Assembly (NCBI RefSeq): GCF_030182585.1
Contig: NZ_JARXOW010000001.1
Coordinates: 434,001 to 498,000, forward strand
DNA length: 64,000 nt
From: Pedobacter faecalis
Lineage (GTDB): Bacteria; Bacteroidota; Bacteroidia; Sphingobacteriales; Sphingobacteriaceae
Direction: 5' to 3'
The notes beneath the pieces were generated by a model. The model saw only the letters and a program-made list of their open reading frames with translations, made no database searches and was not told the DNA's origin. Made by a program: the position numbers and the translations under genes. This document shows positions 45,511 to 54,127 of this stretch, piece by piece. The stretch's first letter is position 1, and every line of letters begins with the position of its first letter.

Positions 45511-46662
45511 TCAGATGCTTGAAGCACCATGTCCGATATCGCTGATATACACCGTCGGCGCGTAACCAATCCTATCCGTATAGAAGGCAGTTAGTTTGGT
45601 TTTAAAATCCTCTTCCTGTCCTTTTTTCAGTAATGCTATGGCACAGCCGCCAAAGCCAGCACCAGTCATCCTTGCACCGATCACATCGGGGTATTGAGCG
45701 CAAAATTCCACAACTGTGTCAAGCTCGCGACCGGTAACTTCATACAGCTCTTTAAGCGATTGATGAGAACCGTACATCAGTTGGCCGAAAGCCTTCAGAT
45801 CGCCGCTGTTCAGCGCCTTTGCAGCATGGTTAACCCGGTCATTCTCAGCCACCACGTGGGTTGCACGCTTCAATACTACGGCATCGCTTATCAGGTGCTT
45901 ATACTGATCAAATTGTTCACCGTCCAGTTCACAGAGATTACTAAGGTTCAATTCAGCGTTAAGTTCCCCAAGTGCAGTTTTACATTCGGAGACCCGCTCG
46001 TTATATTTCGACTCTGCCAGTTTACGCGGTTTGTTCGTGTTAATGATCGCCAAGTTATATTCGCCCAGGTTACAGTCGACAATGTTATGGTCTAGCGTAT
46101 CGCAGTTCAATACAATTGCTTTATCGGTTTCGCCGAAGGCTACCGCAAACTGGTCCATAATACCACAGTTTACACCGATAAACTGATTCTCAACTTTCTG
46201 AGCCAGCAATGGAATATCCAGTTTGCTGTAATCCAAATTGAAATAATCGTTGAGCGCATATGCCATGGCAACTTCAATAGAGGCCGAAGAAGACAGGCCG
46301 GAGCCGATAGGGATATTGCCAAAAAACAACATATCCAATCCGGTATTGATCTCATGCTGTTTCTGCATTTCATGAAAAACACCGAGTGGATAATTATACC
46401 ATTCCGGACCCGTCTTGCTATATGCTTTCTGGAGCGGCATTTCCGCATGTTCGTCGAAATTCAAACTTCTGAATCTTAGCACGCCGTCGTTGTTAGGGGC
46501 AAGGGCCAGCCAGGTACCCATGGTTACTGCACACGGCATAACCAGGCCTCCGTTGTAGTCAATGTGCTCTCCGATGAGATTCACACGTCCCGGTGTAAAA
46601 TAATGTTTGGCAGGCTCCTGTCCATATATCGCTAAGAATTTTTCAGTGATTTCAGCTTTCAT
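45511..46662 (-). CDS. galK: Galactokinase
   Basis: A 383-residue GHMP kinase that phosphorylates galactose at C1. Signature GRVNLIGEHIDYNGG (about 27-41), the ATP loop IPIGSGLSSSASIEVA (about 117-132), CGIMDQFAVAFG, and the C-terminal GARMTGAGFGGCAIAL are all present. It is divergent from galM over an 84-base gap, and trmH follows it by 3 bases. galE and galT are not in the window. Confidence 0.97.
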   Translation of the reverse strand: MKAEITEKFLAIYGQEPAKHYFTPGRVNLIGEHIDYNGGLVMPCAVTMGTWLALAPNNDGVLRFRSLNFDEHAEMPLQKAYSKTGPEWYNYPLGVFHEMQKQHEINTGLDMLFFGNIPIGSGLSSSASIEVAMAYALNDYFNLDYSKLDIPLLAQKVENQFIGVNCGIMDQFAVAFGETDKAIVLNCDTLDHNIVDCNLGEYNLAIINTNKPRKLAESKYNERVSECKTALGELNAELNLSNLCELDGEQFDQYKHLISDAVVLKRATHVVAENDRVNHAAKALNSGDLKAFGQLMYGSHQSLKELYEVTGRELDTVVEFCAQYPDVIGARMTGAGFGGCAIALLKKGQEEDFKTKLTAFYTDRIGYAPTVYISDIGHGASSI

Positions 46663-46746
46663 TTTTCAGTATATTTCAAATTTTTATTCCAGATTCGGTA
46701 AACTATTGATAGTATTGTTTAAAAAATAAGCCCTAAATATACATAT

Positions 46747-47799
46747 ATGAATACAAAGCTGATCCACACGGGTAAAATTATTGATGGAAAAGAGGTTCTG
46801 GCGGTCGAGTTAACAAACGCCAAAGGGAGTTATGTGAAGGTCTATAATTATGGAGCCATTGTCAGTAAGTTTATCGTAACCAACGCGCAGGGGGAAAGGC
46901 AGGATATTGTGCTGGGCTTTGAGGATATTGATAGTTACACCAGCGAGGCATATTTGGAAAATTATCCCTATTTGGGGGCAGTTATCGGACGGTATGCCAA
47001 CCGGATTAAAGATGGGCGCTTTAATATTGACGGTAAGGAATATCAATTGTCGCTGGCTAAAGGGCAGGACACTCTGCACGGAGGAGATATAGGCTTTGAT
47101 AGAAAGGTGTGGGACATATTACCCACCATTGACCCTACGGTAACGATGAGATACCTGAGTCCGGCAGGTGAGGAGAACTTTCCAGGCAACTTATTGGTAG
47201 AGCTCACCTTCAAACTTACGGATGATGATGAGTTAGTTCTCGACTTCAAAACCAGCACTGACGAGCCAACTGCTGTTAACCTGACGCATCATGGCTATTT
47301 TAACCTTTCTCCGACCGGCGGATCAGTGAAAGACCACCTGCACAGGATAGCGGCGAGTAAGTATTTAGAACAAGATGAACGATATGTAGTTACAGGTCGC
47401 CAAGTCGCTGTCGCCGGAACCAAATATGATTTCCAGGGAGCAAAGCCGATCGGCCAGGACTGGGATCCGGAGGAGGGTTACGACCAAACATTTCTGCTCG
47501 ACAAAGAATATGGCGAGTTAACGCTGGCTACCGAGACTTCGGAAGCAGAGAGCGGGTTAACGCTATATGTTTATACAACGGAACCGGTTGCGCATTTTTA
47601 TACAGCTAAGTTTCTTGATGTGAAGCAAGGTAAGGAGGGACGACACTACGGGCCTTATAGCGCTTTTTGCGTTGAAACCCAGCACGCACCAAATAGTGTT
47701 AATGTACCGGACTTACCGACAACTATATTGCGGCCGGGTGAGACCTACCGTCAGACAACCATTTACAAGGTTGCGCCTACCGTGATTGGACAATTATAG
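46747..47799 (+). CDS. galM: Aldose 1-epimerase (galactose mutarotase)
   Basis: A 350-residue mutarotase with VIGRYANRIKDGRF, the catalytic His in NLTHHGYFNLSPTG and the catalytic Glu in FCVETQHAPNSVN. There is no signal peptide, so it is cytoplasmic and supplies alpha-galactose to the divergent galK. Its end overlaps the end of the convergent TauE/SafE gene by 6 bases. Confidence 0.96.
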   Translation: MNTKLIHTGKIIDGKEVLAVELTNAKGSYVKVYNYGAIVSKFIVTNAQGERQDIVLGFEDIDSYTSEAYLENYPYLGAVIGRYANRIKDGRFNIDGKEYQLSLAKGQDTLHGGDIGFDRKVWDILPTIDPTVTMRYLSPAGEENFPGNLLVELTFKLTDDDELVLDFKTSTDEPTAVNLTHHGYFNLSPTGGSVKDHLHRIAASKYLEQDERYVVTGRQVAVAGTKYDFQGAKPIGQDWDPEEGYDQTFLLDKEYGELTLATETSEAESGLTLYVYTTEPVAHFYTAKFLDVKQGKEGRHYGPYSAFCVETQHAPNSVNVPDLPTTILRPGETYRQTTIYKVAPTVIGQL

Positions 47800-48699
47800 C
47801 ATTCCGGATATGGCCTTCCAGATGATCCGTACGCTGGAAATAATCACGATTACGCCTACGCCGATAAACATCTTTTTTATGGGTAGGCGGCCTACAAGCC
47901 TGGCCGCAATTGGAGCAGCAAGTACACCACCTACGATCAGTCCCAGGATAGACTGCCAGTGACTGACACCTAGTATGAAAAAGAATGTTACGGCGCTGGC
48001 CATTGTAACAAAAAATTCGGTTAAGCTTACCGATCCGATAACATATTTCGGAGTTCGTCCTTTCGATATCAGGGTTGAGGTAACGAGAGGCCCCCAACCA
48101 CCACCGCCAAACGAGTCGAGGAAGCCGCCTGCACCAGCAAGCCAGCCCGCGCGCTTTACTTTTTGTGGTTTTCTTTTTTCTTTAAATGCATTGGTGAGAA
48201 TGCGTATACCCAATAGCAGTGTATAAAGAGAGATCACCGGACGAATATATACGGAAAATGCCTCTCCCGCGTAGCTGAGCAACAATGCACCGGCAATTGC
48301 GCCCAGTACCCCTGGTATAAGTAAGGTTTTGAACAGTTTCTTATTGACGTTGCCAAAGCGATAGTGGCTGAATCCTGAGGCTCCGCTCGAAAACATCTCA
48401 GCGGTATGTATACTACCCGATATAACGGCCGGATTTAGTCCGCCAGACAGCAGGAGGGTGGTCGACACAACGCCGTATCCCATCCCTAAGGCGCCATCAA
48501 CAAGCTGTGCTACAAAGCCGACAAGTAGCATCCAAATAAACATGTCGTCTATTTGCCCGTATATCTGTTTTCCGTATGCAACAACCGACGCATAACCAAG
48601 TGAAGAATATAACGCATAGCCAATGAACACAACAGCAAGAATGATAAGACACAGATACGCGACCCTTTTCCATTTATTTTCCTGTGTGCTTGTTACCAT
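47794..48699 (-). CDS. TauE/SafE-family membrane transporter
   Basis: A 301-residue integral membrane protein with about eight helices and the family repeats FVAQLVDGALGMGYGVVSTTLLLS (shown here only as the region near residues 58-81) and GAGGFLDSFGGGGWGPLVTS (about 179-198). Such proteins export sulfite, sulfoacetate or other small anions; substrate unknown. The galM 3' end overlaps it. A 105-base gap separates it from the MATE gene upstream on the same strand. Confidence 0.92.
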   Translation of the reverse strand: MVTSTQENKWKRVAYLCLIILAVVFIGYALYSSLGYASVVAYGKQIYGQIDDMFIWMLLVGFVAQLVDGALGMGYGVVSTTLLLSGGLNPAVISGSIHTAEMFSSGASGFSHYRFGNVNKKLFKTLLIPGVLGAIAGALLLSYAGEAFSVYIRPVISLYTLLLGIRILTNAFKEKRKPQKVKRAGWLAGAGGFLDSFGGGGWGPLVTSTLISKGRTPKYVIGSVSLTEFFVTMASAVTFFFILGVSHWQSILGLIVGGVLAAPIAARLVGRLPIKKMFIGVGVIVIISSVRIIWKAISGML

Positions 48700-48804
48700 A
48701 TAAAATCCATCATTTTAGTAGACAATATTATTACATGTTTTCCACTTCACAAAATTATTTAGGTGATTAATGTATAAATGGTTGATTTATAGTGAGAAAT
48801 AACC

Positions 48805-50169
48805 TTAGGCTGATATGGGCGCCGTGCCCGATACCTTTTTTCTAAACCTGAGATACAGCATGAGAGAGGCGGCGAGCAATCCAATAGTAAGACCGTACCA
48901 GATTCCGTTTACGCCAAGGCCAAGCCTGATACCAAGCAGGTACGCGAGTGGCAGGCCCAGGATCCAGTATGACATGAAAGTTATTATGGTAGGGACGTTT
49001 ACATCGCCGATACCCCTGAGTATGCCGAGTCCAACAACTTGAGTACCGTCGAACAACTGAAACAATCCTGCAATGATCAGCAGGCCGCTGGCAATCTCAA
49101 TAACATCGATATCTGAGGTATAAATGTATGGCAAGAGCTGATTTGCAAAGATGAAAATGAGCGCAGTCGCCGTCATAAACATCACAACGACATGGTAACT
49201 TGCAATGGCGGAAAACCTCAGATCAGCAAAATGGCCCTTACCGTAGTTATTGCCCGTTTTGATCGTGGCGGCGGAGGCTACACCACTGGCCATCATATAG
49301 GTGACTGCGGCCAGGTTGATTGCGACCTGGTGTGCGGCTTGCTCTACGGCGCCTATAGTGCCTATGAGAATGGCGGCCATGCTGAACGCGCTGATCTCGA
49401 AAACATATTGCAGGGCTACCGGTGCGCCGATCTTCAGGATCTTGATTGTGCGTACTTTTTCTATGAGCGCCAGTTTAAAATGTTTGATATAAATTTTGAA
49501 GTGCCTCGACCGCAATACATAGATGATGATCACAGTCGCCATGATCATACGATCGATTAACGTGCTTAGCCCAACGCCTGCCACACCCATTGCGCTGATC
49601 CCGAACATTCCTTTGACGAATACAATACCCAGCACTATATTGATGATATTTCCCCATACGGATATGTACATGGCCTGTTTGGTAAAACCAAGGCCCTCTG
49701 TAAATTGCTTGAAACTTTGAAAAATCATCAGTGGAATGATGGAAATACCAAGATACGCCAGGTACGGCTTTGCATGCCGGACAACTTCTGGCGACTGTCC
49801 GATATGGTCTATGACCAGCAAGGTTCCCAGATATATAAATGCGTAAAGAACTAACGAGGCTACGATATTGATCGCTAAACTGTTTGACAGCAGTTTTCCG
49901 CATTCGTCGTAATTTCTCTTTCCGTTTTCCTGCGCGATAAGCGGCGTAAGGCCATAGGCGATACCTATACCCAATACCATAACTATGGTGAACAAACTAT
50001 TTACCAGCGATACTGCAGCAAGCTGAACTGTTCCGGCAAAGTGCCCTACGATGACACTGTCGGCCAGATGCACCATGGTATGCCCCAGTTGCGACACAAC
50101 GATCGGCATCGCCAGACGGAGGTTGTCTGCGTAATAGGGTTTGTACTTTCGACGGATTTCCTGAAACAT
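48805..50169 (-). CDS. MATE-family efflux transporter
   Basis: A 454-residue, 12-helix transporter made of two MatE halves: MPIVVSQLGHTMVHLADSVI near the N-terminus and IGAPVALQYVFEISAFSMAA around residue 245. MATE proteins export drugs and metabolites using Na+ or H+ gradients. There is no regulator next to it; an AlbA_2 protein gene lies upstream on the same strand with 57 bases between them. Confidence 0.95.
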   Translation of the reverse strand: MFQEIRRKYKPYYADNLRLAMPIVVSQLGHTMVHLADSVIVGHFAGTVQLAAVSLVNSLFTIVMVLGIGIAYGLTPLIAQENGKRNYDECGKLLSNSLAINIVASLVLYAFIYLGTLLVIDHIGQSPEVVRHAKPYLAYLGISIIPLMIFQSFKQFTEGLGFTKQAMYISVWGNIINIVLGIVFVKGMFGISAMGVAGVGLSTLIDRMIMATVIIIYVLRSRHFKIYIKHFKLALIEKVRTIKILKIGAPVALQYVFEISAFSMAAILIGTIGAVEQAAHQVAINLAAVTYMMASGVASAATIKTGNNYGKGHFADLRFSAIASYHVVVMFMTATALIFIFANQLLPYIYTSDIDVIEIASGLLIIAGLFQLFDGTQVVGLGILRGIGDVNVPTIITFMSYWILGLPLAYLLGIRLGLGVNGIWYGLTIGLLAASLMLYLRFRKKVSGTAPISA

Positions 50170-50180
50170 TTTGCAAAAGT

Positions 50181-50195
50181 CGGCTTTTTAAGCCG
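50181..50195 (-). terminator. Small hairpin between AlbA_2 and MATE genes
   Basis: CGGCTT and AAGCCG around TTT. On the minus strand it is followed by ACTTTTGC, so it would be a weak terminator or part of the MATE leader. Confidence 0.35.
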
Positions 50196-50226
50196 CAATT
50201 GCGTCAGCTTAAGGTGTAATAAATAT

Positions 50227-50850
50227 TCAGACCGCTGTAAAATATTCCTCTTTCTCTGAGATATGCGGACGGATAACACCGCTGATGATGAGGCTGACCA
50301 GTATCTTCTGAGCTTTCTTATAGGAACTTCTTGTAAGCTTGCTAAACTCTTTTAGAGTTATTCTTCCCTGTTCGTTCAGATAATCAAACAACTGCTTTTC
50401 CTGATCCGTATAATTGATAATATTCGGTTCCTGGTTGTTGCTCTTTTTGATCACGTCTACCAGTATCTTACTGGCCAGAATGCTTTTGTCCTTAACGCGA
50501 TAGTATACCCACCACTTCTTGTGCTCATCAAGCGCGTAGTGAGGTTTGAGCTCGCTTTCAGCGATATTGACAACAAGGACCAGCTTGTCATCTACATATA
50601 CTTCTTCGAATTCGGGCTCAAGAGCAGGTTTGCAATACTGATGTGCTGCTTTGGTGATCATATACCGTTCTTCGTCTTCAGATTTGACACCTTTGATGCT
50701 GCCATCGTCGGCAACACCGATAAGCAGTTTACCCCCTTTATTATTTGCGAAGGCCACAAGGCTCTTGGAGATCTTTTCTGTACTGGTTATCGTTTTCTTA
50801 AAATCCAGTGTTGTCCCTTCGCCCTGCAAAATTAGCTTCCTGATATTCAT
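50227..50850 (-). CDS. AlbA_2/Schlafen-like domain protein
   Basis: A 207-residue cytoplasmic protein. Residues 8-120 form an AlbA_2 (Schlafen-type) domain: EGTTLDFKKTIT, KSLVAFANNKGGKLLIGVAD, VYYRVKDKSILAS. Residues 145-205 look like a winged helix (YLNEQGRITLKEFSKLTRSS). Proteins with this pairing are usually called putative transcription regulators or ATP-binding proteins; neither activity is shown. It follows the hotdog gene by 11 bases. Confidence 0.85.
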   Translation of the reverse strand: MNIRKLILQGEGTTLDFKKTITSTEKISKSLVAFANNKGGKLLIGVADDGSIKGVKSEDEERYMITKAAHQYCKPALEPEFEEVYVDDKLVLVVNIAESELKPHYALDEHKKWWVYYRVKDKSILASKILVDVIKKSNNQEPNIINYTDQEKQLFDYLNEQGRITLKEFSKLTRSSYKKAQKILVSLIISGVIRPHISEKEEYFTAV

Positions 50851-50861
50851 TTCTGGTTTTT

Positions 50862-51347
50862 TTAATACGCTACCCTGGATATCTCACCCTGATGAAGATT
50901 GCGAATATATACTTCGTTTATCACGCTTGCGCAAATTTCTCCCTCAGAATTGCACACCTCGATGGGATAAGCCCTTATAAATTTTCCCTGAGTACTCAAT
51001 GCCTGCACGGCGTCTTCCAACATCTCGTCGCTAACCTTAATCGTGAAATAGAGATTGCTTCTTCCCGGTTTGAGGTACTGAATGGATGCACTTTTAAGCC
51101 ACACCCGTACTTTGAAACCTCGCCGTTGCAATAACTGATCAAAAAGGATGGCGTAAAACGGGTCCGTAGCCGAGTAAATAGTTCCACCGAATATGGAACC
51201 GTTATAGTTTCGGTTGATGATACTCCGGCTGATTTTTACATCTACTCCACGGAAACCTTTATGGAAATTTCTGATCCAAATCCGTTGAAACAACATCGGA
51301 GGGTATAGGGATAATCCCCATTTCAAGGTACGCTCTGATACGATCAT
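50862..51347 (-). CDS. DUF4442 hotdog-fold protein (thioesterase-like)
   Basis: A 161-residue protein of the DUF4442 type: YPPMLFQRIWIRNFHKGFRG at the N-terminus, NYNGSIFGGTIYSATDPFYA around the hotdog helix, and SVINEVYIRN near the end. Related proteins are acyl-CoA thioesterase-like, but activity is not shown. It is followed after 11 bases by the AlbA_2 gene. Confidence 0.8.
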   Translation of the reverse strand: MIVSERTLKWGLSLYPPMLFQRIWIRNFHKGFRGVDVKISRSIINRNYNGSIFGGTIYSATDPFYAILFDQLLQRRGFKVRVWLKSASIQYLKPGRSNLYFTIKVSDEMLEDAVQALSTQGKFIRAYPIEVCNSEGEICASVINEVYIRNLHQGEISRVAY

Positions 51348-51379
51348 GATGCTACAATATCAGAAAGATTATTGAACTA

Positions 51380-51412
51380 TGAAAGGCCCGAAGCCTTTTT
51401 TAAAACCTTTCA
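51380..51412 (+). promoter_or_regulatory. Two overlapping alternative hairpins
   Basis: AAGGC/GCCTT (51383-51397) with a T-run looks like a terminator, while TGAAAGG (51380-51386) can instead pair with CCTTTCA (51406-51412). The two exclude each other, as in attenuators. They lie about 80 bases ahead of the small lipoprotein gene; no upstream plus-strand gene needs a terminator. Confidence 0.3.
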
Positions 51413-51509
51413 GAATTCAGATTGTTCAACGATATGATAATCAATGTTTTGATAAATGTAAACTTAGTTAAACACGAAATTCATCTCTTATGAAAAGTTA
51501 ATCTTAAGC

Positions 51510-51695
51510 ATGGTTTTTGCTTTCGCTGTAGCGATTGCAGGGTCAGCATGCAACTCGACAAAAAGCGTGTCGGACGGTACAGACAGCACTCAGACAGATA
51601 CTTCGATGAGTCCGTTAGATACAACGGGTACTGTGCCACCGGATACGGCAGCGATGCCGCCGGACACAACCACTATGCCACCTGATACGTTGTGA
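51510..51695 (+). CDS. Small Thr/Pro-rich lipoprotein, signal peptide probably frameshifted
   Basis: As sequenced, the frame starts at 51510 (MVFAFAVAIAGSAC), with a lipobox Cys at residue 14 but no positively charged start. Just upstream, ATG at 51490 is followed by AAAA then GTTAATC; one extra A would give MKKLILSMVFAFAVAIAGSAC, a textbook lipoprotein signal. The mature part is Ser/Thr/Asp-rich and carries PPDT repeats (VPPDTAAMPPDTTTMPPDTL), so it is an unstructured surface or periplasmic tail. Either the A-run lost a base in the genome or the assembly is wrong by one. No family recognised. Confidence 0.6.
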   Translation: MVFAFAVAIAGSACNSTKSVSDGTDSTQTDTSMSPLDTTGTVPPDTAAMPPDTTTMPPDTL

Positions 51696-51700
51696 ACCTG

Positions 51701-51729
51701 GCCCGGTAATTTAGCCGGGCATTTTTTTT
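51701..51729 (+). terminator. Terminator after the small lipoprotein
   Basis: GCCCGG and CCGGGC around TAATTTAG, followed by A and eight T. Confidence 0.85.
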
Positions 51730-51786
51730 CAATTTCTTGCAGATGTGTTTAATTTGTTTGTACTTTCAGCATCCAAATTAAACCAT

Positions 51787-53010
51787 ATGACTAACGGAAA
51801 ACAGAGCGGAAGTGTTTCGCTTTTAATTCTCGTGGCTGCGCTCGGCTATTTTGTAGATATTTACGATCTGCTCCTCTTCCTGATCATTAAAAACAAAAGT
51901 CTTAGTGCCTTGGGTGTTGCTCCCGACCAAATTACAGAAGTTGGTCTCTATTTGATGAACTGGCAGATGGCGGGCTTACTTATCGGCGGTATTTTCTGGG
52001 GCGTTTTGGGGGATAAAAAAGGCCGGTTGTCTGTATTGTTCGGTTCTATCATCATGTACTCGCTGGCAAACATTGCAAACGGTTTTGTGACCACAATCCC
52101 CATGTACGCCGCGCTTAGGTTTATTGCGGGGGTGGGCCTTGCAGGTGAACTGGGTGCGGGCATTACCCTTGTTAGTGAAAGCATGAGCAAGGAAAACAGG
52201 GGATACGGCACAATGCTGGTAGCCGGCATTGGTTTGATGGGCGCGGTGGCGGCTTATGTTGTAGGCGATATGTTTGAATGGCGGACAGCTTTTTTTGTTG
52301 GTGGGGGACTGGGAATTTTGCTTTTACTGCTTCGATTCGGCGTGTTCGAGTCTGGTCTGTTCGAGCGCATGGCGAAGAAAGATGTTCAGAAAGGGAATTT
52401 TCTGATGCTGTTTTCAAGCAGGGACAGATTTTTTAAGTATTTAAACTGCATCCTGATTGCGGTACCCTTATGGTTTGTGGTTGGAATTCTTGTCGGCATT
52501 GCGCCCGAGTTTGGAAAAGCGCTACAGGCCAGGGACGTGCTTGACAACGGAAAGGGTGTGATGTTTACCTATATCGGTATATCCCTGGGTGATTTTTTAA
52601 GCGGCGCCCTGAGTCAGATCTTCAGAACTCGTAAGAAGATTGTCCTGATCTTTATACTGCTTACCTTCTCCACGATGCTGGTTTACCTGCTGAGTACCGG
52701 CTGGACTGCCAATGGATTCTATGTGCTCTGCGTGGTATTTGGTTTATTTACCGGCTATTGGGTGGTATTTGTGACCATCTCGGCGGAACAGTTTGGAACA
52801 AACCTAAGGGCTACGGTGACGACAAGTGTACCCAATATGGTCAGAGGTTCTCTTATCCCGGTTACATTGCTTTTTCAATACCTGCAGGCGCAAATGGGTA
52901 TCATAAACGCAGCGCTTTGTATTGCTGTGCTAACGGTTGGTCTGGCACTATTTGCCTTGTATCACCTCGATGAGACTTACGGCCGGGATTTAAACTTTAT
53001 TGAAGAATAG
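51787..53010 (+). CDS. MFS transporter
   Basis: A 407-residue, 12-helix transporter starting at the ATG at 51787 (MTNGKQSGSVSLL); an earlier ATG at 51745 would add residues overlapping the leader and is less likely. The loop 2-3 signature is GVLGDKKGRLSVLFGS, and LRFIAGVGLAGELGAGITLV lies in helix 4, as in the sugar/acid-type MFS. The substrate is unknown. hemF follows on the same strand with its own promoter. Confidence 0.92.
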   Translation: MTNGKQSGSVSLLILVAALGYFVDIYDLLLFLIIKNKSLSALGVAPDQITEVGLYLMNWQMAGLLIGGIFWGVLGDKKGRLSVLFGSIIMYSLANIANGFVTTIPMYAALRFIAGVGLAGELGAGITLVSESMSKENRGYGTMLVAGIGLMGAVAAYVVGDMFEWRTAFFVGGGLGILLLLLRFGVFESGLFERMAKKDVQKGNFLMLFSSRDRFFKYLNCILIAVPLWFVVGILVGIAPEFGKALQARDVLDNGKGVMFTYIGISLGDFLSGALSQIFRTRKKIVLIFILLTFSTMLVYLLSTGWTANGFYVLCVVFGLFTGYWVVFVTISAEQFGTNLRATVTTSVPNMVRGSLIPVTLLFQYLQAQMGIINAALCIAVLTVGLALFALYHLDETYGRDLNFIEE

Positions 53011-53082
53011 ACATCTGCATTTGGTAGTGTCAAAACAATGTACTATCTCTTTAAATATCCCCTTTACAAGCGTTTATCAGCG

Positions 53083-53090
53083 TATCTTTG
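53083..53090 (+). promoter_or_regulatory. Probable -7 element of hemF
   Basis: Perfect TATCTTTG, 18 bases before the hemF ATG at 53109. No good -33 TTG is seen. It overlaps the upstream in-frame TTG at 53088, which argues against that start. Confidence 0.5.
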
Positions 53091-53108
53091 GACACAAGGG
53101 TAATCGAA

Positions 53109-54005
53109 ATGGAATTTAGAGATCAGGTAGTAGCAGCGTTTAAGCAAATTCAGGATGAGATATGCAGGGAGTTGGAACAAACCGATGGCGGGGCCTCTTT
53201 CGAGGAGGAAAACTGGACGCGCGATGGCGGTGGCGGCGGAAGGACCAGAATTATTCAGAACGGAAATGTGCTCGAAAAGGGTGGTGTGAATTTTTCGGCT
53301 GTCCATGGTAAACTTCCCGAATCGGTAAAACGGGGACTAGGTGTAGACAGCGATGAATTTTTTGCCACAGGCGTATCAATCGTTATGCACCCGTCTAATC
53401 CATACGTGCCAATTATTCATATGAACATCAGGTACTTTGAGTTGAATGAGGGAACAAGATGGTTTGGTGGTGGCATTGACCTGACGCCGCATTATATCAT
53501 CGACACGGATGCGCGCTATTTCCATCACTTGTTGAAGCAAGCCTGCGATAAATTCGATGCACAGTTTTACCCGAAATTCAAGCGAAGGGCCGATGATTAC
53601 TTTTATATCCCGCACAGGGAAGAAACAAGGGGAATCGGCGGCATTTTTTATGACAGGCTAACCCCAGAAAGCACCGGTGTTTCAATTGAAGCTTTACTTG
53701 AATTTTCGGTTGAGGTCGGAAACACATTTATTCCTGTATATACAGAACTTATAGACCGGAACCGGGATAAAGAATTCAGTGAAACCGAGAAGGAGTGGCA
53801 GTACCAGCGAAGGAGCCGGTATGCCGAATTTAATCTGGTATACGATGCCGGCACCAAGTTCGGGTTGGAGACCAATGGACGCATTGAGTCTATACTGATG
53901 AGTTTGCCCCCGCTTGCCAAATGGACCTACAACCATCAGCCCGTTCCCGGATCACCAGAAGCATACACGCTCAGCAGGCTGAAAAAGGGGGTTGACTGGG
54001 TGTAA
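53109..54005 (+). CDS. hemF: Oxygen-dependent coproporphyrinogen III oxidase
   Basis: A 298-residue aerobic haem-pathway enzyme. The ATG at 53109 (MEFRDQVVAAF) is chosen; the TTG at 53088 lies in the promoter. Family signatures are WTRDGGGGGRTRII, HMNIRYFELNEG, FGGGIDLTPHYI and RGIGGIFYDRL, and the C-terminus has RRSRYAEFNLVYDAGTKFG. It converts coproporphyrinogen III to protoporphyrinogen IX in the cytoplasm. A terminator lies between it and gyrA. Confidence 0.97.
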   Translation: MEFRDQVVAAFKQIQDEICRELEQTDGGASFEEENWTRDGGGGGRTRIIQNGNVLEKGGVNFSAVHGKLPESVKRGLGVDSDEFFATGVSIVMHPSNPYVPIIHMNIRYFELNEGTRWFGGGIDLTPHYIIDTDARYFHHLLKQACDKFDAQFYPKFKRRADDYFYIPHREETRGIGGIFYDRLTPESTGVSIEALLEFSVEVGNTFIPVYTELIDRNRDKEFSETEKEWQYQRRSRYAEFNLVYDAGTKFGLETNGRIESILMSLPPLAKWTYNHQPVPGSPEAYTLSRLKKGVDWV

Positions 54006-54039
54006 TTCCCTGTTAATTTATCCGCTAAAATTTTTCCAC

Positions 54040-54064
54040 AATGCACCGTTATGGTGCATTTTTT
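54040..54064 (+). terminator. Terminator after hemF
   Basis: AATGCACC and GGTGCATT around GTTAT, then TTTT. Confidence 0.85.
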
Positions 54065-54127
54065 ATTAGATTCGCAAGGTTATAGGAATACCACATTTAA
54101 ATCGTTCTTAAGGAACATTAACATTTT

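Noticed and set aside
51379..51474. Thirty-codon frame starting at the ATG at 51379
   Set aside because: Short, no coding signal, and it overlaps the alternative hairpins.
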